Shown piece by piece: positions 35,894 through 44,027 of a stretch of 64,000 nucleotides of DNA; positions within the stretch are counted from its first letter, which is position 1; every line of letters begins with the position of its first letter. The translations under genes were made by a program, and so were the position numbers. The notes below the pieces were generated by a model, which was not told the origin of the DNA, searched no databases, and worked only from the letters and a program-made list of their open reading frames with translations. The stretch covers positions 62,001 through 126,000 of the forward strand of contig NZ_DAXETW010000086.1 of NCBI RefSeq assembly GCF_051155795.1, given 5' to 3'. This stretch comes from Longibacter sp051155795. Its GTDB lineage: Bacteria > Bacteroidota > Rhodothermia > Rhodothermales > Salinibacteraceae.

Positions 35894-37519
35894 ATGTCGA
35901 AGCAGATTCTGTTCGATGCACCGGCGCGTGAAGCCCTCAAACGGGGCGTCGACACGCTCGCCAATGCGGTAAAAGTAACGCTCGGCCCCAAAGGCCGGAA
36001 TGTGATTCTCGAAAAGTCGTTCGGCTCACCCACGATCACGAAAGATGGTGTGACCGTGGCCAAGGAGATCGAACTGGAAAATCGCATCGAGAACATCGGT
36101 GCACAGATGGTCAAGGAGGTGGCCTCCAAGACGTCCGACGTTGCCGGCGACGGCACGACCACGGCAACCGTCCTCGCGCAGGCGATCATCAACACCGGCC
36201 TGAAGAACGTCACGGCCGGCGCGAACCCGATGGACCTGAAGCGGGGCATCGACGCGGCGGTCCGAGCCATCGTCGCCGACCTGCACGCCCACTCGCGCGA
36301 CATCTCCGGGAAGAACGAAATCGCGCAGGTCGCGATGATCTCGGCGAATAACGACGTTGAGATCGGCGACCTGATTGCCGACGCGTTCGACCGGGTTGGA
36401 AAGGACGGCGTGATCACCGTTGAGGAGGCGAAAGGCCTCGAGACCCACCTGGACGTCGTGGAAGGCATGCAGTTCGACCGCGGCTATCTCTCTCCGTACT
36501 TCGTGACAAACTCGGAGGACATGGAGGTCATCCTCGAGGATGCTGCTATCCTGATCGTGGAGAAGAAGATCTCTGCGATGAAAGACCTCCTTCCGATTCT
36601 GGAGAAAGTCGCCCAGTCCGACCAGCCGCTTCTCATCATTGCCGAGAACATCGAGGGCGAAGCGCTAGCCACGCTGGTCGTCAACCGGCTGCGCGGTACG
36701 CTTAAAGTGGCTGCGGTGAAGGCCCCCGGCTTCGGCGATCGCCGAAAGGCCATGCTCGAGGACATCGCCGTGCTGACCGGTGGAACGGTCATCTCGGAAG
36801 AGAAGGGCTACCGACTGGAAAATGCCACGCTCGGATACCTCGGATCGACCAAGCGGATCGTCATTACGAAGGACACCACGACCCTCGTGGACGGCGCCGG
36901 GGAGCCAGAGCAGATCACCGGCCGGATCAGCCAGCTTAAGCAGCAGATTGAGGCCTCTACCTCGGACTACGACCGTGAGAAGTTGCAGGAACGCCTGGCC
37001 AAGCTCTCCGGCGGTGTCGCGGTTCTCAAAGTCGGCGCCGCAACCGAGCCGGAGATGAAGGAAACGAAGGCGCGCGTCGAAGATGCCCTCCACGCCACCC
37101 GCGCAGCGGTGGAAGAAGGGGTTCTGGCCGGCGGCGGAATCGCGTATCTCCGGTCGCTCGGTGCCCTGGATGATCTGGACGTTGAAAACGCGGACCAGCA
37201 GACGGGGGTCGACATCGTCCGCAGAGCACTCGAAGCCCCGCTCCGCCAGATCGCGGAGAACGCCGGGTTCGAAGGATCCATCGTCGTCCAGAATGTGCTG
37301 GAGGGCAAGGATGACTACGGTTTCAACGCCCGGACCGATACGTACGGCAACCTGCTATCGGAGGGCGTGATCGATCCGACGAAGGTCACGCGGTCTGCCC
37401 TCGAAAACGCCGCGTCGATTGCCAGTTTGCTGCTGACGACGGAGTCGATCGTGGCACGTATTCCGTCAAAGAACAAGAACGACGGTGGCGGCATGGGCGA
37501 TTTCGACATGGACTTCTAA
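35894..37519 (+). CDS. groEL: Chaperonin GroEL
   Basis: This 541-residue chaperonin folds proteins in its ATP-driven double ring. The ATP motif VAGDGTTTATVLAQAI, the apical-domain sequence, the KVGAATEPEMKETKARVEDALHATRAA segment and the equatorial EGVLAGGG are intact. The C-terminus is MGDFDMDF and lacks the usual long GGM repeat tail. A terminator follows. Heat-shock induction is likely but no known operator is seen. Confidence 0.98.
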   Translation: MSKQILFDAPAREALKRGVDTLANAVKVTLGPKGRNVILEKSFGSPTITKDGVTVAKEIELENRIENIGAQMVKEVASKTSDVAGDGTTTATVLAQAIINTGLKNVTAGANPMDLKRGIDAAVRAIVADLHAHSRDISGKNEIAQVAMISANNDVEIGDLIADAFDRVGKDGVITVEEAKGLETHLDVVEGMQFDRGYLSPYFVTNSEDMEVILEDAAILIVEKKISAMKDLLPILEKVAQSDQPLLIIAENIEGEALATLVVNRLRGTLKVAAVKAPGFGDRRKAMLEDIAVLTGGTVISEEKGYRLENATLGYLGSTKRIVITKDTTTLVDGAGEPEQITGRISQLKQQIEASTSDYDREKLQERLAKLSGGVAVLKVGAATEPEMKETKARVEDALHATRAAVEEGVLAGGGIAYLRSLGALDDLDVENADQQTGVDIVRRALEAPLRQIAENAGFEGSIVVQNVLEGKDDYGFNARTDTYGNLLSEGVIDPTKVTRSALENAASIASLLLTTESIVARIPSKNKNDGGGMGDFDMDF

Positions 37520-38147
37520 GTCCATCGTCTGAAGCCGTTGTCCGCCAAATCAGGCGGGAAGGAAGCGGGGCGATGTCTTCGGACGACGCCCCGTTTTTCT
37601 TTCTCCCGTGAAATCACCCTGGGGATAATACCATGCGCCTACAGGCTATTTCCGAACGACAGTCCCCACAAATAAAAACGGAGCCCCAACCGCGCCGCCC
37701 GGCGCCTCGAATGGATCCACGTTGCGGACCCGCTCGATGAAGGTTGAGTCTCCGCTTTCAGCGGCTGCGCGCCGGATCGGCATCCTCACCGCCCACCCGG
37801 AGACGCGTCATCGCCGCCTCTCGGTCACCTCCAACTCCTCCAACGACCGTGCCGCCCGATCTGAACGTCGTGTGACGCGAGACGCGGGCGCTTGCCGACG
37901 TGACCACCGTGCGGTCGCGCACGGTCCCCGTGCCGGATCGCACACCATCGCCGTCCGTACCGGCTTCGCGGTGCACGCAGCGGTAGCACTCCGCCGCCCG
38001 CCGACCTGAACCTGCTGGCTGCTTAGCGCGCGTACGTACGATCATGTTACGCACCGGGGTGAACCCACCCGAAGACCCGACGTTGCTACGGATGCACGTA
38101 TGTTCGTCCACGCCCCCCTTCGTCCGTTCGCATCCGGAAGCATTACT
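37520..38147. other. Intergenic region after groEL
   Basis: Apart from the groEL terminator near its start, these 628 bases hold nothing I can support. The open frames are Arg-rich and shadow-like. It must contain the promoter of the HAD gene at 38148. Confidence 0.4.
37566..37600 (+). terminator. Terminator after groEL
   Basis: CGGGGCG (37566-37572) pairs with CGCCCCG (37587-37593) around a 14-base loop and is followed by TTTTTC. It ends the groES-groEL transcript. Confidence 0.88.
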
Positions 38148-38876
38148 ATGCATCTCCTGCTGTTTGACATCGACGGAACCCTCGTTCGAACCAACGGGTC
38201 GACGCGTGCTGCCGTCGAACAGGCGCTTTCCGACCTCGTCGGGCGGCAACTCCATACGGAAGACGTCCGCTTTTCCGGGAAAACCGATCTCCAGATCATG
38301 GCGGAGGTCTTTCACGCGAATAATGTGGAGGCCAGTGAAACGCTTGTACGAGACGCCCTCGATGTGTACGTGAGCGTGGCCCATCCGGGCATGACATCAT
38401 CGGATGTGACCGTCCTCCCCGGTGTCCGCGACCTGCTGGACCATTTGCACGAGCGCTCGGATGTCTGCCTGGGACTTGTCACCGGAAATGTGGAGCCGAT
38501 GGCTTACCGGAAGCTGGACGTGGTGGAGCTCGGCGCGTACTTCTCGTTCGGCGCGTTCGGCTGCGACGACGCAGACCGGAACCGGCTCCCCTCCCTCGCC
38601 ATCGATCGCGCACACAATCACACCGGCATTCGGTTTGAACAAACGAACGTGACGGTGATCGGGGACACACGGCGTGACATTGAGTGCAGTCGTGCCTCTG
38701 GCGCGCGGGCCGTGGCCGTGTGTACCGGGCATTACTCGCGGCAGGACTTGTCGCCTCACAAACCGGATGCACTGTTGGAAGATCTCGCGTCGATCAGTGA
38801 TGCGCTCGACGCACTCGGCGTGGGATCTCCTCGCTCTCGGAACGGATCGCCGGCCTCCCCACGAGCCACACGATGA
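38148..38876 (+). CDS. HAD-superfamily phosphatase
   Basis: This 242-residue protein has HAD motif I LLFDIDGTLVRTNG, a helical cap, motif II in LGLVTGNVEPM, and motif III/IV with GDTRRDIECSRASGARAVAV. The layout resembles phosphoglycolate phosphatase and beta-phosphoglucomutase-like enzymes. Substrate cannot be assigned. The ATG at 38148 gives the standard N-terminus MHLLLFDIDGT; ATG 38100 would add 16 residues. It stands alone, downstream of groEL. Confidence 0.88.
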   Translation: MHLLLFDIDGTLVRTNGSTRAAVEQALSDLVGRQLHTEDVRFSGKTDLQIMAEVFHANNVEASETLVRDALDVYVSVAHPGMTSSDVTVLPGVRDLLDHLHERSDVCLGLVTGNVEPMAYRKLDVVELGAYFSFGAFGCDDADRNRLPSLAIDRAHNHTGIRFEQTNVTVIGDTRRDIECSRASGARAVAVCTGHYSRQDLSPHKPDALLEDLASISDALDALGVGSPRSRNGSPASPRATR

Positions 38877-39523
38877 GGAGCGGTCATCCTGTCCGGGCGC
38901 CCGACGGAACGAAGGCTACCGCCTCGGCATTTGCGCGGCGTACAAACGTATGCATACGGAGCGCGCCGTACCGGGCGAGGTGCATGATGTCTCTTGGCCC
39001 GTCGTGGCACGGTCTTTATGCAGGTAATACGGCGACGTGCGGGAGATCGATTTGACCGACCGTGGAGCATCAATCCGAACACGGCCGATCGCCCGCCTCT
39101 AATCCCTTCATGAAAGCCTCCGACGCCTCTCTGAACCGAGAGCAGGCAGACCGGCATGCGCCGGCGTTTCCGATGCCCGGTTCCGAAGACGCGGTGAAAC
39201 CCGCGCGATAGCGTAGCCTTTTGACCTGAAGGTACACCTTTATCTGTATGTTACGCCTCCGTCCCCTCGCCGTGATGGCTCGAGGGCCGCACCCTTGCGA
39301 GGTCTCGACGGACCCGGAGCCGGACGCTTTCGCGGCGAGTTTCGGATATCGCGAATTGTAATTCCGGCTCCCTTCGCCCTACCATCATTAGCACGTGGAG
39401 CGACCTATCCGGTCGGAGCGCCCCATCCCGGCGCGCGATTCGATGGTCTCTCCCCCGCCTGCCTCCGCACCACCCCGCGGCGGCGGCCGCCCCACGGACT
39501 TCAGAAAGACCGGTTAGTTTGCA
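38877..39523. other. Intergenic region before the phospho-signalling block
   Basis: These 650 bases between the HAD gene and the PP2C gene contain no convincing frame. A sequence loosely like a sigma-54 promoter (TGGCACGGTCTTTATGC near 39004) does not match the -12 element well. A short dyad AAGGT-AC-ACCTT sits at 39229-39240. No RNA gene is recognised. Confidence 0.4.
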
Positions 39524-40354
39524 ATGCTCCCTATTTCTGCGCACGGAACGACGTTCCCCGGACGCCGGGATGTAAATCAGGATGACGTTTTACATTGTTA
39601 CCCAGGCCCGGACTCGTTCTTTTTTGCCGTCGCCGACGGGATGGGCGGCGTCGCCGGCGGACAAATCGCCAGCAAGACGGCACTCTCCACCGCGGAGGAA
39701 TACCTCGAGGAGCGATTCGAGCACAGCGTCGAGGTGGCCGACCTCAAGGACATTCTGTCCGAGATGTATGACCGGGCCCAGAAGGCCATTCGTGAGGTGA
39801 CGGAGGAAGACCCGTCCTTGGAGGGGATGGGAACCACCCTCACCTGCGTGCTCGGCCACCAGGACCACTTCGTCGTTGGTAACCTCGGAGACTCGCGGGT
39901 TTACTACCTGAACGGTGAGGTGATCGAGCAGATCACCGAAGACCACTCCTACCTGCAGGAGTTTAAAAATAAGGCCGGTAACGACAACCTCGACCCGAAA
40001 TTCGTGGCGCAGTACGGCCATATCATCAATAAGACTCTCGACGGAAGCGGCGACGAGCCTGATTTTTTTCCCAGAGACAATCCCGCGTTCCGCCTCGACG
40101 GGCACGACGGCTTTCTCCTTTGTTCGGACGGGCTGATTGTCGATAAACTGAAGGAGCAGGAGCAACTGTTTAAGTCCTACATGCTCGGTACGCCGGATCT
40201 ACAGACGGCGGCTGAGTCCCTCGTTTCGCTCGCCTACTACTCCGGCTCGACCGATAACATTTCCGTCGTTCTTGCGGAAGCCGGGAGTCTGCAACGAGAA
40301 CTGGGACGGGTTCGCACCTACCCCTTCCCGCCGAAGCAGCAGGAGCACGCCTGA
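39524..40354 (+). CDS. PP2C-family Ser/Thr protein phosphatase
   Basis: This 276-residue protein has the full PP2C signature: RDVNQDDVLHC, FFAVADGMGGVAGG (metal-binding Asp38), MGTTLTCVLG, VGNLGDSRVYYL, ITEDHSYLQEF, DGFLLCSDGL and the final metal-site STDNISVVL. It has no transmembrane segment and should remove phosphate from Ser/Thr in partners such as the kinase at 44028 or the FHA protein at 42514. A 590-base gap separates it from the next gene, so it is probably its own transcript. Confidence 0.93.
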   Translation: MLPISAHGTTFPGRRDVNQDDVLHCYPGPDSFFFAVADGMGGVAGGQIASKTALSTAEEYLEERFEHSVEVADLKDILSEMYDRAQKAIREVTEEDPSLEGMGTTLTCVLGHQDHFVVGNLGDSRVYYLNGEVIEQITEDHSYLQEFKNKAGNDNLDPKFVAQYGHIINKTLDGSGDEPDFFPRDNPAFRLDGHDGFLLCSDGLIVDKLKEQEQLFKSYMLGTPDLQTAAESLVSLAYYSGSTDNISVVLAEAGSLQRELGRVRTYPFPPKQQEHA

Positions 40355-40944
40355 TCCAGACGGCAGCAGTACGTGAGTATGCGTGTACCTGTGGAACGGC
40401 ACGATGCAGAGCCCTCGTTGGATCAACCGCCGGGCATCAGGCCCTCGTCCTGCGACGACGGGACCCGTACATGATTTTTTCGTTTGCGCACGGCATGCCA
40501 CACGGGAAGGCACGAAGTATGTGCTGGACCGCGGCTAAAGGCGGTATTTCCTCTGTTCTGTGTCAGGTTCGCATTGCATCATACGCCTGCCTATATTGCC
40601 TCGGATCGGCCGTCGGCGTCATGATTGCATGATGATCGCGTACCGGTTGACCGTAGAGGCACAGCGTTACTTTGTGGACGCCTGCTGTTCTTTTTCTTCG
40701 ACGCCTCCGCCGGAGCGTGCCCGTGCGTCGCCTGAATGTCCCGTGCATCATTCCTCACGTTCCCGACCGATACCACGCGCACCGGTCGTCAAGATGACAT
40801 GACTTTGCACGGCCCGCGCCTACCGGTCCCGTCGTCTTTTGACCGGTAGCGCATTTGACCGTTAGCGCTGACGCGCCCGACACCGGACCCAACGATCACG
40901 TCCGGCCCCATCGCCCCCTATGATTGAGGGTTTTGCTCGTACGA
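40355..40944. other. Intergenic region with a near-perfect direct repeat
   Basis: This stretch of nearly 600 bases holds a direct repeat near its end: TTTGACCGGTAGCGC (40838-40852) and TTTGACCGTTAGCGC (40854-40868), one mismatch, period 16. It lies just ahead of the exported sensor gene and could be a binding site. No coding frame looks real. Confidence 0.5.
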
Positions 40945-42456
40945 ATGAATGCCTTGATTGTCCTACTTTCCAGCCTGCTGACCCTCGTCATGTACGCCCC
41001 GCTACCTGCGGAGGCGACGGTGATGCCGGCCGGCGGTGCATCCGAACCTGATTTTGACGGTTCGATCCGCGCGGTTGCCTGCGAAGACTTCGCCGGTCGC
41101 CAGATCAACCTGGCCAATCGCCAGATTCGCCGCAATAATTACACAGCTGCGCTGCGCGTCCTCCGGACGGCCGCGGAAAACTGTGATATCCCCCGCGTCC
41201 GCAAGAAAATCGAGAACACGCTTGAAGACCTGTACGGGTCATTCGGTGGTACGCCCTCCACGTCGGAGGTTCGCAACTTTCTTCAAGTCGTCGAACAGCA
41301 GGCGTACCTGCCGAGCGGGGCGGAAGCGCGGTTTCGTGCGAGAGTAACGGCAGACATCGAGGCCGCGACCAAGTCATCGTTCGAGAACGGCGATCATGGG
41401 CGGGTCAATGCATACTGCACCGCCTTTCCGGACTTCACCGACGCCTCGTTCCCGCAGCACTACTACTGCGGCGAATCCGCCCGGCGCGTCCGCTCCTACC
41501 GGTCCGCCGCCTCGCGCTACCGGCGCATGTTGGACGGCTGGAGCACGGACCAGAACTTTCTGACGTGGGATACGGCGGCGCAGCGCCTCACGCGACTGTA
41601 CCTGGTACAAACCGACTTCGACGAAGCTTTCGGGCTGTCAAAACGCCTGGCGACGCGCGACGCCGACCCGGAGACCATCATGACCGCAGTCATGGCGGTT
41701 CGTGGGCGCATGCTCGAGCCCATCGCTCGTCTCGGGAATCGTCTTCTCGACGGTGTCACCGCAAACCGGGCAATGAGTTACGCGAAAACCAGCTTCCCAC
41801 GGATTCGCTTTCCCGATTACGTCGAAAGCGTGTATACGGTCACCCGAGACCTGCAGGCAGATGTTGCCTTCTACGGTGCGGATGATGCCCGACTCCCCTC
41901 GTCGGAGCTGGTGCGTACGGCGTCCGGAACGGTCTCCCTGCTCACGGCCGAGTCCAGCCAGCGCGCCTGGCTGATCAGCCCGATCGATACCGGCTACCTG
42001 CTCGTGCAGTACAACCGGGACACCGTTCCCGAAGAAAATGTGATTCTCGAATCCGTTCTGAGCGATGTTCAGCAGGAATCGCACTGGCAGGCCCTGTACG
42101 ACTACGAATTTACGTCGGCCTATCCCGGGACCGGAAGTGCGGTTGCGACGCTGCTGGGTGCTGCCTACCTTGCAAGTGATCGGGTGAACGCGTTCAACCC
42201 GATTGTCGACCGACTCTCCGTGCTCGACTACTACGCTGTACAGAATCAAAACGGGGAAGTCACTGCTTCCCATGCGTTCAACCGCGCGCAGATCGACTAC
42301 ACCGACGGTCAATGGTCGAAGACGTCGAAGACGCCCGCGTTGTATCACTACGAAGTCACGAAGAACGGCTCCCCTCTCCGCGAAGTCGTCTGGCCGCTCT
42401 ATGATGGCGAGCAATGGAAGGGCGTCGTTCGTGTCGGGATTACAAGCGAGAACTAA
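40945..42456 (+). CDS. Exported sensor candidate (TPR-like plus Cache-like)
   Basis: This 503-residue protein has a signal peptide (LIVLLSSLLTLVMYAPLPAEA). The N-terminal half is helical with repeat-like spacing (INLANRQIRRNNYTAALRVL). The C-terminal half ends in a segment resembling extracytoplasmic Cache or PAS-like sensor domains, from about LDYYAVQNQNGEVTASHAF to VWPLYDGEQWKGVVRVGI. This similarity is by pattern only. It has no transmembrane anchor beyond the signal and is probably periplasmic. The FHA gene follows after 57 bases, so the two are likely co-transcribed. The ATG at 40945 is chosen over a TTG at 40924. Confidence 0.68.
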   Translation: MNALIVLLSSLLTLVMYAPLPAEATVMPAGGASEPDFDGSIRAVACEDFAGRQINLANRQIRRNNYTAALRVLRTAAENCDIPRVRKKIENTLEDLYGSFGGTPSTSEVRNFLQVVEQQAYLPSGAEARFRARVTADIEAATKSSFENGDHGRVNAYCTAFPDFTDASFPQHYYCGESARRVRSYRSAASRYRRMLDGWSTDQNFLTWDTAAQRLTRLYLVQTDFDEAFGLSKRLATRDADPETIMTAVMAVRGRMLEPIARLGNRLLDGVTANRAMSYAKTSFPRIRFPDYVESVYTVTRDLQADVAFYGADDARLPSSELVRTASGTVSLLTAESSQRAWLISPIDTGYLLVQYNRDTVPEENVILESVLSDVQQESHWQALYDYEFTSAYPGTGSAVATLLGAAYLASDRVNAFNPIVDRLSVLDYYAVQNQNGEVTASHAFNRAQIDYTDGQWSKTSKTPALYHYEVTKNGSPLREVVWPLYDGEQWKGVVRVGITSEN

Positions 42457-42513
42457 CCTGTCGAAGCCCCACCACACATGTCTAACCGGCTCCAACAACG
42501 AGAAGTGATCCCC

Positions 42514-43566
42514 ATGAAAAACATTTTGTGGATGATCGCCCTGCTCGCGTTTGCGTTCTCAATCCCGGCGCAAGCGCAAGAAGAGGTGACCATCAAGCAG
42601 ATCGTCGAAAACCCGGGCAAGTATTCCGACCAGTCGGTCTCGGTATCGGGGGTCGTAGACGAGCACGTGGAAAGCTCCGGCGGTAACAACGCCACGATGA
42701 ACTACATCCTTCGTGGCGACACGGGAGAAACGCTCCGAGTCCGCACGACGGACAGCCCGCCCCCGGTCACCTCGCAGGTCCAGGTTGTGGGTGTCGTCTC
42801 GATCAGCCCGTTCAATCAGTCGGCCTTCATCGATGAGGACGGTCGCGAGGTTCTCTCCGGAACGAACTCGCCGACAACTCAGGGAGGCAGCGTAAGCGAG
42901 CGCCTGCAGCCCGGCCTCGGTTTCTGGCCTATTTTCGGCCTGACGCTCCTTGGCTTTGTCGTGATCGCCGCCGTTGGGTATTCGATCTATTCATCCTCTG
43001 AGGAGAAAGCCAAGAAAGCAGCCGACGAGGCGCGCAAGCGCCAGGAGGAAGAGCTCAAGAAGGCTGCCTCGGGCCTGAACAGCACCGACTTTACGACGAC
43101 GGAGATGGGCGGCGACGGCGATGAGGCCGAGCAACGCATCAAGTCCAGTTCCAGCTCGTCGGGAAGCGGCAGCGGCGGCCCCGCCACGCTGAAGTTTAAG
43201 GCTCCACCGAAAACGATGAAGTTCATCCCCGGCAAGCTGGTCGTAGCCGCGGGCCCGGATCAGGGCAAGGAGTTCCGAATCGCCGGTCATCCGACGCCGG
43301 AAGGCAACGTGGTGACCATGGGTCGGGCCGAAGTGGAAGGTGAGCGTGCCTTCGCCCACATCCAGCTCGGTGACACCTATCGGACCGTCTCCCGCATGCA
43401 AGCCGAGATCGTCCAGAAGGATCAGGACATCTACCTGAAGAATAAGAGCACGACCAACCCGACGATGGTGAACGGGGACCCGGTCGAAGCGGAAGCCATG
43501 GTTGAACTTGACGATGGCGACATGATCCGGATGGGAGAAATGATGCTCCGCTACGAGAGAGACTAG
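42514..43566 (+). CDS. Membrane FHA-domain protein with OB-like periplasmic domain
   Basis: This 350-residue protein has a cleavable signal (FAFSIPAQAQ) and an OB-fold-like periplasmic domain (residues 24-115; VENPGKYSDQSVSVSGVVDE). One transmembrane helix follows (about 137-159), then a charged helical stretch (EEKAKKAADEARKRQEEELKKA) and a cytoplasmic FHA domain (about 241-348). The FHA core has Gly270-Arg271, Ser293-Arg294 and Asn320-Gly321, the phosphothreonine-binding residues; the usual His after SR is Gln. It would read Thr phosphorylation, plausibly by the kinase downstream. The ATG at 42514 gives the signal peptide. Confidence 0.85.
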   Translation: MKNILWMIALLAFAFSIPAQAQEEVTIKQIVENPGKYSDQSVSVSGVVDEHVESSGGNNATMNYILRGDTGETLRVRTTDSPPPVTSQVQVVGVVSISPFNQSAFIDEDGREVLSGTNSPTTQGGSVSERLQPGLGFWPIFGLTLLGFVVIAAVGYSIYSSSEEKAKKAADEARKRQEEELKKAASGLNSTDFTTTEMGGDGDEAEQRIKSSSSSSGSGSGGPATLKFKAPPKTMKFIPGKLVVAAGPDQGKEFRIAGHPTPEGNVVTMGRAEVEGERAFAHIQLGDTYRTVSRMQAEIVQKDQDIYLKNKSTTNPTMVNGDPVEAEAMVELDDGDMIRMGEMMLRYERD

Positions 43567-44027
43567 TCATCGACTCGTTCGCTTCGAGGACATCCGGCCC
43601 GCGCACGTAAACGCCCCTCACACTGGGTTTATCTGCCCCAAGGCCCGGACTTCCTTCCGGAGGTTCGGGCCTGCTTTCGAAGAGCCCCCGCGACGGGAAC
43701 ATCCCTTTCTGTCGTAGCAGGCGGCGTTTCAGGGGCGGTTTAAAGCTGGCAGACTTATTGCTCCCTTACGGGCGACGCGTACTGGTGCGTCCGCACCTGC
43801 TGTGCGCTTCCGGAACGGCGGCTTCGCCTTCACCCCACCCCATCGCAATTCGGCGGCATGGCGCACGCCTGCCGGCCTTCGAGCGCCGAACAATCGCCTT
43901 TCCGGGTCCCTCCCTACATAATCAGTCGTACCGGAGTCTTCGCGCTCCGGCTCCTACTCGCATTCATCCGGGCCGTTGGCTTTCGCCCCCAACCCACCGG
44001 ATGTCGCGCACTAATCGCAGCCAGGAC
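43567..44027. other. Intergenic region before the WD40 kinase
   Basis: About 460 bases between the FHA gene and the kinase gene contain the hairpin at 43641-43672 and otherwise nothing I recognise. The kinase frame is open upstream to 43758, but the extension is Arg/Pro-rich and shadow-like. Confidence 0.4.
43641..43678 (+). terminator. Terminator after the FHA gene
   Basis: AGGCCCGGACTTCC (43641-43654) pairs with GGAGGTTCGGGCCT (43659-43672), with one or two mismatches, around TTCC. GCTTTC follows. The poor U tract makes it weaker than the others. Confidence 0.65.

Noticed and set aside
39004..39020. Sigma-54-like promoter TGGCACGGTCTTTATGC
   Set aside because: The -12 part does not match TTGC at the right spacing, so it is not supported.
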